Assembly (NCBI GenBank): GCA_937922815.1
Contig: CALAJP010000289.1
Coordinates: 1 to 36,665, forward strand
Direction: 5' to 3'
DNA from: an uncultured Saprospiraceae bacterium
GTDB taxonomy: Bacteria > Bacteroidota > Bacteroidia > Chitinophagales > Saprospiraceae
Length of the DNA: 36,665 nucleotides
Below, piece by piece: positions 26,370 to 35,304 of this stretch. The translations under genes and the position numbers were made by a program. How positions within the stretch are numbered: position 1 is the stretch's first letter; each line of letters opens with the position of its first letter. The notes under the pieces are model-generated. The model did no database searches. It was not told where the DNA came from and worked only from the letters and a program-made list of their open reading frames with translations.

Positions 26370-29300
26370 ATGAAAAACCATTTTATTACTGCCAAGCTAT
26401 TTCCTTCCTTGTTGTTTATAATGGTCTTAGTAAATTCAAATCTGTTTGCTCAGAATGATTTAACCGTTATTCAAGCAGACAATTTTGGGCTTTCTCCAGA
26501 CAATTTAGCCAAACAATTCTTGAACCAAGATGGAATATTAGTCACTAATGTCACTTATGTTGGAGATACTTCTGCGACTGGCGTTTTTCAAAACGGATCC
26601 TCTTTTTTGGATATAGACCAAGGTATTATTTTGAGTACGGGATTAATTCAACAAAACCCTTTACTGCCTAACGAAAGAGGAATTATTGATTCTGCTGCCG
26701 CATTGTCTAATACGGATTTAAAAGAAAGTCCCATTTTAGGCGGTTTGCAGGCTATCGCACCAACTGAAACATTATTGGATCAAAGTTATTATGAAATTAA
26801 TTTTATTTCCTTTGGAGATTCTGTAGTTATAGACTTGGTTTATGCTTCTGAAAACTATTTCGAAGATCCTTGTTTTCAAGTTTCAAATCCTAATTTAGAA
26901 CCCGATGTTTTAGGTGTGTTTTTGGATGGAACCAACCCAAACGGAACAGATTATGATTTATCCACAAACTTAGCCAAGGTCAATGTTCCAGGAAAAGGGG
27001 ATGCTCTAATTAATAGTTTTAACTTTTTTGACCCCATTCCTTTAAGCTGTGGTACCATCCCTTTTGCTCCTGAGCTTTCAGATCAATATATTGACAATGA
27101 TGGCAAATCGGAATTTATTTTTGATGGACATACGAAAGTTCAATCTATTGGTGCAAGAGTAAATTCGTGCGAAACGTATAAATTAATTGTTGGTATAGCA
27201 GACATAGGCGACCCATTCAATGATAGTGGTGTGTTTTTGAGAATGCGAAGCGTAGGAAATGCAGACAACACCGCTCAAATATCGAGAAGAACACGTTCTA
27301 ATGGTACTAATCCTTTTTTATCAGAATCATGTCAAGATACTGGTTTTATAAATTTTTTATATCCTGCACCTACACAAACAGACCTAACTTACGATTTGAA
27401 AATAGTATCTTCAACAGCCTTGGCAGGTGCTGATTTTGAAATTTTTCCGTCAACAATAACTGTTCCCTCAGGAAGTAACTCTTTCAATGTGCCCATAATC
27501 CCTATTCAAGATGAACTTGATGATGATGGAGAATTATTAAGTATCGAAATCATACCTACCAACAAAGATGGTATTCTTGATATTACTCGATGTATTCCCG
27601 ATACGGTTCAGTTTATTATTCGAGACTCGGTATTGGCAATCGAAACCCTATTTTCGGACACTTCCGTTTGTCTTTCTAATAGTTTAGACATCACAACCGC
27701 TCAAACAGGTTCATTTACGAATAACCTAAGTGGCTCATTTTCTAAAACCGAAAATGCTCCCATTGGAGTATTAAACAATGAAGAACCTTTAGTTTCTGTT
27801 TTAAATGTGAGTGGATTGCCGTTTAATAGACTCGAAGCAGGTATTTTGACTAGAGTTTGTATCGATAGTCTTTCTCATTTTGCTAGAGAAGATTTGGATA
27901 TTTTCTTACAAGCTCCGTCAGGTGACATTTTAGAACTTTCAACGGATAATGGTGGCAATACAACGACAACTACCCGCCAAGAATTTAAAAGAACTTGTTT
28001 TACACCCTCTAGTACTGAAATTATACATGATGGAAATCCACAATTTGGAGAACCTTATGCCAGCGATAATATTCTAACAGGCGATTTTCAACCAGAAGGA
28101 GAATGGTCTGACCTATGGAATACTAACGGAAGTCCTAATGGAGATTGGAAGTTGATTATTAATGACGATAGACCTACGGTTGGTAATGGAGATTTAGGAA
28201 GTTGGTCCTTAGAATTTATTCCTGATCATCAAGTTTCTTTCAATTGGTCTCCAGCCACACAACTAAGTGCTGATAACTTAACTACGGTTACTTATACCCC
28301 AGCATCGTTGGGAGATAAAGAGTTTATTGTAACGGCAACTGATAATTTTGGATGTGTAGTAACCGACACGGTTAAAGTATCTGTTTTTGAAGACCAAACT
28401 ACTCCTATTCCTACTATCCAAAACGATTCTACAGAAACTTCATTTAGGATGAATTGGACTAGCGCATCAACAGATGTAACCTATCAAGTACGTTTAGATA
28501 ATGGCGATTGGATTAATGTTGGAAATGTTGAAACCTATCTATTTGAAGGACTCGCCAAAGGAACAGAATATTCAGTTTCGTTAAGGATTGCAGAACCTTG
28601 TGCCACCTTGGAAGAAACGGTATTAGCAAGAACTATCAATTGTCTTAATAGGGTTTCTACTTCTGCTCAATCGCTAAGTAATTGCCCTTCCCAAAACATA
28701 GGAACGCTCAGCCTTCAAAACAATTCGCCTATTCAATACCCTCCTTACACTTATCGGTGGAGTCATGACGAAACGCTCAATGCTCCCGAAGCACTGAACT
28801 TGACAAAGGGCTTTTATAGTGTTACGATAACTGATAATAATGGCTGTACGGACCAACAAACCTTGCAAGTACAAGAATTAGAACTAAACGGGAATCCAAT
28901 TATTACTGACGCTAGCTGTTTTTATGAAGCTGACGGAACGGTAGCTATCAATGTTCAGAATGGTAATGGTAATTATTTGTATAATTTTGGCGATGGATTT
29001 TTACCTGACAATTTCAAAGACGGTATTGCCGCAGGAATGCATACTTTTTTCGTTTCCGATGCTGCGGGTTGTGTACTAGAAGTACCTCTTGTGGTAAAAA
29101 GCCAACTTTCCGAAATCAATTTAGTACCTGACTATGTTGAACCTAACTGCAAAGGCGAAGAATCTGGAAAGATATTTGTAAAATTTTCGCCAGAAGAAAA
29201 TGCCCCATACACTTATCAGTGGTACGAGTATGACCAAAACACAGGTAACCCTATTTCTCTTACAGGACAGACTACTGACACTTTAAATATTGCAGGGATT

Positions 29301-31397
29301 GGTAAAATATATGGCGTCGAAGTTAGCGATGCTAGTGGTTGTGTAAAACCACTAGCAGATACTTTTGCTTTAATTAGTGAACCCGATTCTGTTTTTGCTG
29401 CCATTTCTCCACTCAAAGAAATTTCTTGTACGGGAAACTCGGACGCTATACTAAAAGCTACTGCTACAGGAGGAAATGCTCCTTATCAATTTACGTGGCA
29501 AGGAGGAACCATTGGTGATACTATTAGGAATATTCCTGTTGGAATCGCGAATGTAATGGTAACAGATGCTAATGGTTGTACCAATAATAGTAGTTACGAA
29601 GTAACAGAACCAATTCCTTTGTCTATTAATTTTCCTTTGGGAAATTCGCAAACGGGATGTTTCTTTAATCCTAACGAACTGACTCTTCAAACAGAAATCA
29701 CTGGAGGGACAATGAACCCATCTGGACCATTAGGCGATTCTTATGATTATAAATGGTTTTCTCCTCAGTCCGAGCTAGAAAGTGTAGAACGAGACTTGGT
29801 AACGATGAGCAACGATACAGGTTGGCATGTATTCCAAGTAACCGACCTTAATGAATGTATGGCAAAAGACTCTATTTTAGTAACATCATTTGAAACCATG
29901 AGTTTTAATGTTATCGAAACCGATAATGTTTGTTTCGGGAAGCAAGAAGGACAAGTAAGCATTAATATTTTTATCGCAGGCGTAGATGAAACCAATAACT
30001 TAACCTTGCAATGGGATAATATTAATTCAAATGAATTTCCTCAGAACGAAACTTCGGCTTCATTGAGCAATCTACCTAACGGTAATTTTAAATTGACAAG
30101 TACTGACTTTAGAAACTGTACTCAAGATACAATTATCAATATTACCTCTCCAGAAAAGATAAACCTTAATCCTATTATAAAGGCGGAAACTTGCCACTTG
30201 GACAATACGGGCGAAATATCATTAAACCCAACAGGAGGCACTGGTACCTACACATATAGCTGGAGTGTACCTAACTCTGGCAATACCTCAGGATTGACCA
30301 GTCTAGCCATTGGAAGATATAATGTTGAAGTAACAGACGGCAACTCTTGCCTTCAAATAGATAGTTTCTTAATTAAACCTGGTGATAACCTAATCATTGA
30401 TTCTACGATTACTCATAATTCTTGTTTTGGCGATTCTACAGGCGAAATATCATTAAATGTTCTTGGTAATAAAGACCAATATTTCTATGAATGGGAAAAT
30501 GGAGATACAAGCAGCACGATAAGTGAATTAATTAACGACCGTTATTCTGTCACAATTTCTGACAAAGACAACTGTACTTACATTTATGAGTTCGAAATAA
30601 ATTCGCCTTCTCTTATTCAAGTAGATAAAGATACTTCGAACATAAGTTGTAATGGAGGAGAGGATGGATTTATTAACTTTTTTCCAGAAGGAGGAACGCC
30701 CCCTTATAATTACAGCCTTAATGATGGACCTTTCCTCAACCAATCTTCTTTTATTAAATTAGAGGCCGATACATTTCAAATCACCATTCGAGATAGTAAA
30801 GGTTGTCTAACGGATATTGATACAACGACCTTGACAGAACCCGACGCAATTCTGGGAGACGAGAGCACTTTGGATACTTTAGTTGACCAATTTTCTGATA
30901 TCAAATTTGAATATCCTTTTGCCCAAGTCAACAATAATTTTATTGTTAGTTGGAAAGATTTAACAAAACCAGATTCTATTTCCCCTACTTTTGCTTATGA
31001 CACGACAATTTTAGTAGATAAAAATTTCGATTTGCTAATAACCGCACTAGACCTAACCACAGGCTGTTCCGAGTCAGATGTCATTCAAGTATCCATCATT
31101 AAAAACCATGAATTATACGTACCAACAGGCTTTACCCCTAATGGAGATTTGAAAAATGATATATTATTAGTTCATGGTCAAAAGAATATCGAAATCTTAG
31201 AATTTAAAGTTTATAACCGTTGGGGAAACCTAATGTACGAACAATCTAACTTTATGTCCAATCAAGAAGTATTGGGCTGGGATGGTACTTTTAAAGATAA
31301 AGAAATGGATTCAGGAGTTTATATATGGACTGCCGAAGTTAAGTTTCCAGATAACACTACGTCATTCTTTAAAGGTAAAACTACCCTGTTTAGGTAG
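26370..31397 (+). CDS. Giant T9SS-exported surface protein with SprB-like repeats
   Basis: 1675 residues from the ATG at 26370, where a signal peptide (FIMVLVNSNLFAQ) starts; the frame is open upstream to 26202 but that part has no signal character. Domains: a choice-of-anchor L domain at about 30-330 (DNFGLSPDNLAKQFL); a Calx-beta-like part near 335-420; a proprotein-convertase P-domain at about 455-615 (FAREDLDIFLQAPSG, GDWKLIINDD); a fibronectin III-like unit near 680-745; repeated SprB-type units at about 757-1490 (ISCNGGEDGFI, GGTPPYNYS and similar); and a type B T9SS sorting domain at about 1580-1675 (YVPTGFTPNGD, FKVYNRWGNLMYE, GWDGTFKDKEMDSGVYIW). Such proteins are exported through type IX secretion and serve as cell-surface adhesins, in some species in gliding. 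The ligand is unknown. Confidence 0.93.
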   Translation: MKNHFITAKLFPSLLFIMVLVNSNLFAQNDLTVIQADNFGLSPDNLAKQFLNQDGILVTNVTYVGDTSATGVFQNGSSFLDIDQGIILSTGLIQQNPLLPNERGIIDSAAALSNTDLKESPILGGLQAIAPTETLLDQSYYEINFISFGDSVVIDLVYASENYFEDPCFQVSNPNLEPDVLGVFLDGTNPNGTDYDLSTNLAKVNVPGKGDALINSFNFFDPIPLSCGTIPFAPELSDQYIDNDGKSEFIFDGHTKVQSIGARVNSCETYKLIVGIADIGDPFNDSGVFLRMRSVGNADNTAQISRRTRSNGTNPFLSESCQDTGFINFLYPAPTQTDLTYDLKIVSSTALAGADFEIFPSTITVPSGSNSFNVPIIPIQDELDDDGELLSIEIIPTNKDGILDITRCIPDTVQFIIRDSVLAIETLFSDTSVCLSNSLDITTAQTGSFTNNLSGSFSKTENAPIGVLNNEEPLVSVLNVSGLPFNRLEAGILTRVCIDSLSHFAREDLDIFLQAPSGDILELSTDNGGNTTTTTRQEFKRTCFTPSSTEIIHDGNPQFGEPYASDNILTGDFQPEGEWSDLWNTNGSPNGDWKLIINDDRPTVGNGDLGSWSLEFIPDHQVSFNWSPATQLSADNLTTVTYTPASLGDKEFIVTATDNFGCVVTDTVKVSVFEDQTTPIPTIQNDSTETSFRMNWTSASTDVTYQVRLDNGDWINVGNVETYLFEGLAKGTEYSVSLRIAEPCATLEETVLARTINCLNRVSTSAQSLSNCPSQNIGTLSLQNNSPIQYPPYTYRWSHDETLNAPEALNLTKGFYSVTITDNNGCTDQQTLQVQELELNGNPIITDASCFYEADGTVAINVQNGNGNYLYNFGDGFLPDNFKDGIAAGMHTFFVSDAAGCVLEVPLVVKSQLSEINLVPDYVEPNCKGEESGKIFVKFSPEENAPYTYQWYEYDQNTGNPISLTGQTTDTLNIAGIGKIYGVEVSDASGCVKPLADTFALISEPDSVFAAISPLKEISCTGNSDAILKATATGGNAPYQFTWQGGTIGDTIRNIPVGIANVMVTDANGCTNNSSYEVTEPIPLSINFPLGNSQTGCFFNPNELTLQTEITGGTMNPSGPLGDSYDYKWFSPQSELESVERDLVTMSNDTGWHVFQVTDLNECMAKDSILVTSFETMSFNVIETDNVCFGKQEGQVSINIFIAGVDETNNLTLQWDNINSNEFPQNETSASLSNLPNGNFKLTSTDFRNCTQDTIINITSPEKINLNPIIKAETCHLDNTGEISLNPTGGTGTYTYSWSVPNSGNTSGLTSLAIGRYNVEVTDGNSCLQIDSFLIKPGDNLIIDSTITHNSCFGDSTGEISLNVLGNKDQYFYEWENGDTSSTISELINDRYSVTISDKDNCTYIYEFEINSPSLIQVDKDTSNISCNGGEDGFINFFPEGGTPPYNYSLNDGPFLNQSSFIKLEADTFQITIRDSKGCLTDIDTTTLTEPDAILGDESTLDTLVDQFSDIKFEYPFAQVNNNFIVSWKDLTKPDSISPTFAYDTTILVDKNFDLLITALDLTTGCSESDVIQVSIIKNHELYVPTGFTPNGDLKNDILLVHGQKNIEILEFKVYNRWGNLMYEQSNFMSNQEVLGWDGTFKDKEMDSGVYIWTAEVKFPDNTTSFFKGKTTLFR

Positions 31398-31781
31398 TCA
31401 CAATTTTAACTATTTTGTTATCGATTAATACAAAGAGCTTAATATATTTACGATATATCGAACGAACATATTTAAATTGTTGTTATATTCGATTATCAAT
31501 ATAAAAAGATTTTATCTTAAAAATATTTGTTTTAATGGTTGTGTTTTAGTTTTCGTGGGCAACAGTTCTTCTGTTGCTCATCTTTTTTTAAACCAATTTC
31601 ATACCAGTTTTTTTAGTTGCTTATCATTTAACTCTCCTATCAGAAGTAAGATTATTGTTACATTTTAAAACTCTTCAATCTGTCACTAATACGACTTTTC
31701 TTTTCTAGTTAATTTATCCAAAAAACTTTCAACTTTTCTGATTTTCAACTGTTTACCCCTAAAATGGTAAATATCTAAAAT
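31398..31781. other. 384-base intergenic region
   Basis: No convincing gene is present; a 63-codon frame at 31477-31668 lacks a plausible start context and is broken by the terminator hairpin. The region holds the terminator at 31557-31589 and the upstream sequence of the TIGR01777 gene, where I see no clear TAnnTTTG box. Confidence 0.6.
31557..31589 (+). terminator. Rho-independent terminator after the giant surface-protein gene
   Basis: GGGCAACAG (31557-31565), loop TTCTT, and CTGTTGCTC (31571-31579) form a 9-bp stem with one G-U pair, followed by a run of seven T at 31583-31589. It lies 160 bases past the stop codon at 31397. Confidence 0.75.
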
Positions 31782-32690
31782 ATGGAAACAAATTCATCAA
31801 AAGTCTTAATAGCAGGTGGAACAGGTGCTATTGGCAAGCAATTAGAACAAAAACTAAACATTCTTGGCTTTACAACTTCTATTTTGACAAGAAATCCCAA
31901 AAGCAAAAACCATATATTTTGGAATCCTTCTACCAATGAAATCGACAACTCTACTCTATTAGACCACTCTATAATAATTAATTTGTCTGGAGAAAACCTA
32001 TCCAATCGGCGGTGGACTACTAGCGTAAAGGAAAGATTATTAAAAAGTAGAGTCGATGGTAATAATTTATTAAAAAAACAAATCATAGACTTAAACTGGA
32101 AACCATCTTTATTTATTTCTGCTTCCGCTATTGGGTTTTATGGCGACCAGAGTGCTGATAAAGTATTAAATGAAAATAATGAACCAGGAGAAGGCTTTAT
32201 GGCTATGATTTGCAAACAATGGGAACATTCCGCAAATGAAATCCAAAAAATAGGAATACCAACTGCCATACTAAGAATTGGCATCGTGCTATTTAATGGT
32301 GGTGCATTGAAAGAAATGCTACCTAGTTATACTTTTAGAATAGGCACGTATTTTGGAGACGGGAAACAAGTTTTTAGTTGGATTCATATGGATGATTTGA
32401 TAGATATGGTTGCTCTTATTCTAAAAAATAAGCTAACAGGGGTCTATAATGCTGTTGCTCCAAACCCTGTCGATAACAAAAAGTTTGCTTATACTATTGG
32501 AGACGTAAAAAAAGGAAAACATATCATTCTCCCTGTTCCTAAAGCCCTTTTAAAAATAGCCCTAGGCGAAATGTCTCAGATTGTCTTAAATGGAAATCGA
32601 GTATCCTCAAAAAAAATACAGGATGCTGGGTTTCAATTCCAATATCCTGTATTAAATGAAGCTATAAAAGCTATTATCAATAAATCTTAG
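31782..32690 (+). CDS. TIGR01777-family NAD(P)-binding epimerase-like protein
   Basis: A 302-residue extended-SDR protein. The nucleotide-binding loop GGTGAIG is at residues 12-18, NLSGENLSNRRW near 68-79 and SASAIGFYG near 113-121 are hallmarks of the TIGR01777/SulA-like (YfcH) family, and the C-terminal part after about 250 fits the small DUF1731 domain. The family's reaction is not known. The last four bases of the gene overlap the convergent HAD gene, including both stop codons. It is preceded by a terminator, so it is transcribed alone. Confidence 0.92.
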   Translation: METNSSKVLIAGGTGAIGKQLEQKLNILGFTTSILTRNPKSKNHIFWNPSTNEIDNSTLLDHSIIINLSGENLSNRRWTTSVKERLLKSRVDGNNLLKKQIIDLNWKPSLFISASAIGFYGDQSADKVLNENNEPGEGFMAMICKQWEHSANEIQKIGIPTAILRIGIVLFNGGALKEMLPSYTFRIGTYFGDGKQVFSWIHMDDLIDMVALILKNKLTGVYNAVAPNPVDNKKFAYTIGDVKKGKHIILPVPKALLKIALGEMSQIVLNGNRVSSKKIQDAGFQFQYPVLNEAIKAIINKS

Positions 32691-33115
32691 TGCTTAAATA
32701 CCTCAATATCTCTTGTCTGAACCACTAAATCTGTGAATTTGCCCTTAAATCTAGTCGCTTTCACAATATGGTTATCAATCCAATGGTAGTTACCACCTCT
32801 TGGCTTACCAAATAAAATACTATGATATTTGAAGTTATGTTTCTTTAACCATTCTTCCGTTACCCCCCTGTGTTCTTCTGTTCTAGAAGTAAAGAAGCAA
32901 ATATTATGACCTTCTTCATACCACTTGTTAAGAATTTTCAAAGCATCAGGAAAAGGAACAGCCGTGCTCATTCTTTCAGGTTCTTCATTTGGAATATCAT
33001 CACAAATAGTTCCATCTATGTCGATAAGGAAATTTTTCACATCTTCTGGAAGAACAGGACTGATTGTCTCTCCCTTCTCATTGTAAATTTCTTTTAAATT
33101 TTTCTGATCGCTCAT
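32687..33115 (-). CDS. Small HAD-superfamily phosphatase-like protein
   Basis: A 142-residue protein carrying a minimal HAD fold: motif I DIDGT with Asp32 and Asp34, motif II FTSR with Thr76/Ser77, motif III Lys104 in GKPRGG and a possible motif IV Asp114 in HWIDNH. There is almost no cap, so a macromolecular or small phosphorylated substrate is possible. Close Bacteroidota relatives are often labelled phosphoheptose isomerase, but nothing here resembles a SIS-domain isomerase, so I do not use that name. Its stop codon overlaps the stop of the TIGR01777 gene on the other strand. A TATTTTTG box lies at 33155-33162. Confidence 0.85.
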   Translation of the reverse strand: MSDQKNLKEIYNEKGETISPVLPEDVKNFLIDIDGTICDDIPNEEPERMSTAVPFPDALKILNKWYEEGHNICFFTSRTEEHRGVTEEWLKKHNFKYHSILFGKPRGGNYHWIDNHIVKATRFKGKFTDLVVQTRDIEVFKH

Positions 33116-33154
33116 ATTGTACTTCTGATTTTAAAATTTTCAAAAAATGCTTAG

Positions 33155-33162
33155 CAAAAATA
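33155..33162 (-). promoter_or_regulatory. -7 box of the HAD gene
   Basis: The minus strand reads TATTTTTG, a match to TAnnTTTG, 39 bases upstream of the start codon. The -33 region is AT-rich without a clear TTG. Confidence 0.45.
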
Positions 33163-33242
33163 CGATTTTTATCAATATACTATCGTTATTATTTAAATAA
33201 TTATAAAAAATTAACAATATCTTCATATTAATGAATATTCAA

Positions 33243-33665
33243 CTACATCGGGTTTAATGCTTGATAATAAACCAACATCCATCGATTACCTACCTTAGCA
33301 AAACGTCTTTCTATTCCATAGCCTGTTTGTTTATAAACTACTTTTTCGGTTACAAAATGTTCATTCAACGTAATAAACGTATGTTTCATTTGGTTATCTT
33401 TATTATCAATTTTTTTATGTATTTCCCAATTGGTAGCGTTCCACTTAAACGAGCCTTCAACATAATTTTCATCTACATTTTCGGGTTTACCGTCTAATGG
33501 AAAAATGATACTTTGTATTTGAAAAGTAGAATCTGAATGAAATTTTTGATAAAATTCATTAAACCTTTCGGGTAATTTCCCTTGTTTGAGTTCGCTTTTT
33601 GAGCATCCCTGAAAAGCAAAAATCGTTAAAAATAAACAGAATATAAAAAATAACTTCTTGTGCAT
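33243..33665 (-). CDS. Small lipoprotein, DUF4348-like
   Basis: A 140-residue lipoprotein with a signal ending at Cys21 (AFQGC). The mature part has RFNEFYQKFHSDSTFQIQSIIFPL near residues 34-57 and RFAKVGNRWMLVYYQAL near the end, which resemble the DUF4348 family of Bacteroidota lipoproteins with an NTF2-like fold. Function is unknown. It stands alone, with 127 bases before the HAD gene downstream and a long gap upstream. The family name is from memory of its pattern and should be treated as likely and not certain. Confidence 0.75.
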   Translation of the reverse strand: MHKKLFFIFCLFLTIFAFQGCSKSELKQGKLPERFNEFYQKFHSDSTFQIQSIIFPLDGKPENVDENYVEGSFKWNATNWEIHKKIDNKDNQMKHTFITLNEHFVTEKVVYKQTGYGIERRFAKVGNRWMLVYYQALNPM

Positions 33666-33995
33666 GTTTTGTAATTTAAAGTTTGAACTTGTAAAAATAT
33701 AAAACTAAAACAACTTCGTCTCTGTTCCATTTATTATATTCTGTAACTAGCTTTCGAAATAAAAAATATTGATAGTTAGTTAACCTCTTAGCATATTTAA
33801 AAAAATTAGCCCAAAAAATATTCAAACATGATTAGGCAATGAAAATCAATCTATTCTAACTAAAAAAATGTCTTCTAATCTATAAAAATTCAGTTATTTA
33901 ACTAAATTTGCCCACATATTAGTTTAATGTGTAATCACGTTACCTCTATTCTTAAAAGTGTAATTCTTGTACAAAATTTAATGTTCGTACCGATT
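33666..33995. other. Intergenic region between divergent genes
   Basis: AT-rich with no convincing gene. TAAATTTG at 33903-33910 (plus strand) matches the -7 consensus and could drive the small reading frame at 33996-34109; on the minus strand only imperfect boxes are seen before the lipoprotein gene. Confidence 0.4.
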
Positions 33996-34109
33996 ATGAG
34001 TAAAACAAAAAAAGTAGTAAGCTTCTGTGTTGGATGTTTTTTGGGGTTATTGACATTTCTTCTTTTTGCTTCTCTATATATTTATATCTTTCCTTTCAAG
34101 CCTAGTTAA
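33996..34109 (+). CDS. Possible 37-residue single-span membrane peptide
   Basis: From the ATG at 33996 the frame encodes 37 residues: a basic start (MSKTKKV), one hydrophobic span of about 22 residues (FCVGCFLGLLTFLLFASLYI) and a short tail ending in FKPS. The layout is that of a small inner-membrane peptide. An earlier ATG at 33927 would add 23 residues but begins only 17 bases after the -7 box at 33903-33910. No family is recognised and no operon partner is near, so this may still be chance. Confidence 0.3.
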   Translation: MSKTKKVVSFCVGCFLGLLTFLLFASLYIYIFPFKPS

Positions 34110-34329
34110 AAATCACTCCCCTTAGGTTTAATCCATTCTCTTTTTTTAGTCTTTCCCCCTATCAATCAGTCCCAGAATAACATCTAAAATACTTTAATAC
34201 TCTTTCATTTAGTATATTATACGTGCACAGTTATTGGCTTGTGAAATTATAAATAATTCTATGTTATTTGACATTTTTTCTTTAAATTAGTACCAATATC
34301 AAAGCATTTATTACACCAAAAGATTAATA
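34110..34329. other. Intergenic region before the beta-barrel gene
   Basis: 220 AT-rich bases with no gene. I see no full TAnnTTTG box at a usual distance from the start at 34330; TAAATTAG near 34285 is the nearest partial match. Confidence 0.35.
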
Positions 34330-35229
34330 ATGAAAAGCCAAAACACTCCATTCTTCAAGAAACTTATTCTAATGGTTTTCTTACTCAATTCTTATTTTTT
34401 AGTTCAATCACAGATTAAAAAGGGAAATTTCTTAGCAGAAGCGAATGGCAATATTTTCTTTTCTTCAAAAGAAAAATCTAACAATTCTAATAATTTACCA
34501 ATAGGTACATTAAGTGGTTTAGATGGTTTTTATTTAGAAAAAAACGCCTCCTTTAGTGTTAATTTGGGCGTTGGTTATGCTATTTCAAAAAATCATATAA
34601 TTGGCTTGTCTGTTGAATATGGAAAATCAACAAAGGATATTTCTGACCTTACTTCATCTACTATCCCCATTTCTCCAACTGAAGGCTATACTAGCTACAA
34701 CGTAGAAAGGAGCTTAGATTCTAAAAATACAATTAAAGAATTTTCTTCAGGAATCTATTATCGACATTTCATTCAAATTACTCCCAAACTATTTGTATCA
34801 CCAAGAGTAGACTTTAGGTATCAACAAATAAATTTTGTAACCAATGCCGAAGTAATAGAAAAAACGGATGGAGTTATTATCCTTGGTGGGGTTGATGGAT
34901 CGATTGGAGTTCCTAATGGAGATATTTATGGTAATCAATTCGATTCAACCTTTATTTTTCCACAACCTCCTCAAAACAATATAAATAAACTTCATAATGA
35001 GATGAATTACAATCAAAAGAGCATTGGGGCTGCTTTATCAAGCCAATTAATGTATCAATTCAATAGTAGATTTGGTGTGCAGATTAAGTTTTTGGAGGCT
35101 AGTCTTGATCGAAGGTTCAAGGATTCAAGGTTTCCGAATCAAAACCAAAGTTTCACTACAACTGATTTTGATATTAATCCTAAAAATTGGGAATATGGCG
35201 TATATTTTATATTAGGAAACGTTCAATAA
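34330..35229 (+). CDS. Predicted outer-membrane beta-barrel protein
   Basis: A 299-residue protein with a signal peptide (LILMVFLLNSYFLVQSQ, residues about 12-28) and alternating amphipathic strands typical of small barrels, for example FSVNLGVGYAISKNHIIGLSVEYG near 74-97 and FSSGIYYRHFIQITPKLFVSPRVDFRY near 138-164. The last strand WEYGVYFILGNVQ does not end in Phe but fits porin-like family members of Bacteroidota. There is no enzymatic motif and the function is unknown. It ends 16 bases before the bidirectional terminator. Confidence 0.75.
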   Translation: MKSQNTPFFKKLILMVFLLNSYFLVQSQIKKGNFLAEANGNIFFSSKEKSNNSNNLPIGTLSGLDGFYLEKNASFSVNLGVGYAISKNHIIGLSVEYGKSTKDISDLTSSTIPISPTEGYTSYNVERSLDSKNTIKEFSSGIYYRHFIQITPKLFVSPRVDFRYQQINFVTNAEVIEKTDGVIILGGVDGSIGVPNGDIYGNQFDSTFIFPQPPQNNINKLHNEMNYNQKSIGAALSSQLMYQFNSRFGVQIKFLEASLDRRFKDSRFPNQNQSFTTTDFDINPKNWEYGVYFILGNVQ

Positions 35230-35245
35230 GATAAAGAGTTGAAAA

Positions 35246-35286
35246 CACAAAACCTCTATTTGCAAGTTGTAAATAGAGGTTTTGTG
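35246..35286. terminator. Perfect bidirectional terminator
   Basis: Arms at 35246-35261 (starting CACAAAACCTC) and 35271-35286 are perfectly complementary over 16 bp around a 9-base loop, GCAAGTTGT. The A-rich left flank and T-rich inner arm provide a U-run in both directions, so the hairpin serves both the plus-strand barrel gene and the minus-strand MFS gene that converge on it. Confidence 0.85.
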
Positions 35287-35304
35287 AAATTATTTTTTAA
35301 TTCG

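Noticed and set aside
8457-31397. Repeat-rich coding stretches as CRISPR or satellite DNA
   Set aside because: The periodicity is at protein level (PKD, beta-helix and SprB-type units); no regular direct DNA repeats with spacers are seen.
31477-31668. 63-codon plus-strand frame after the surface-protein gene
   Set aside because: It spans a clear terminator hairpin with T-run and has no recognisable features.
33773-33786. TAGTTAACCTC as a fourth GntR operator
   Set aside because: It lacks the TGGT half-site and is not near an alginate gene.
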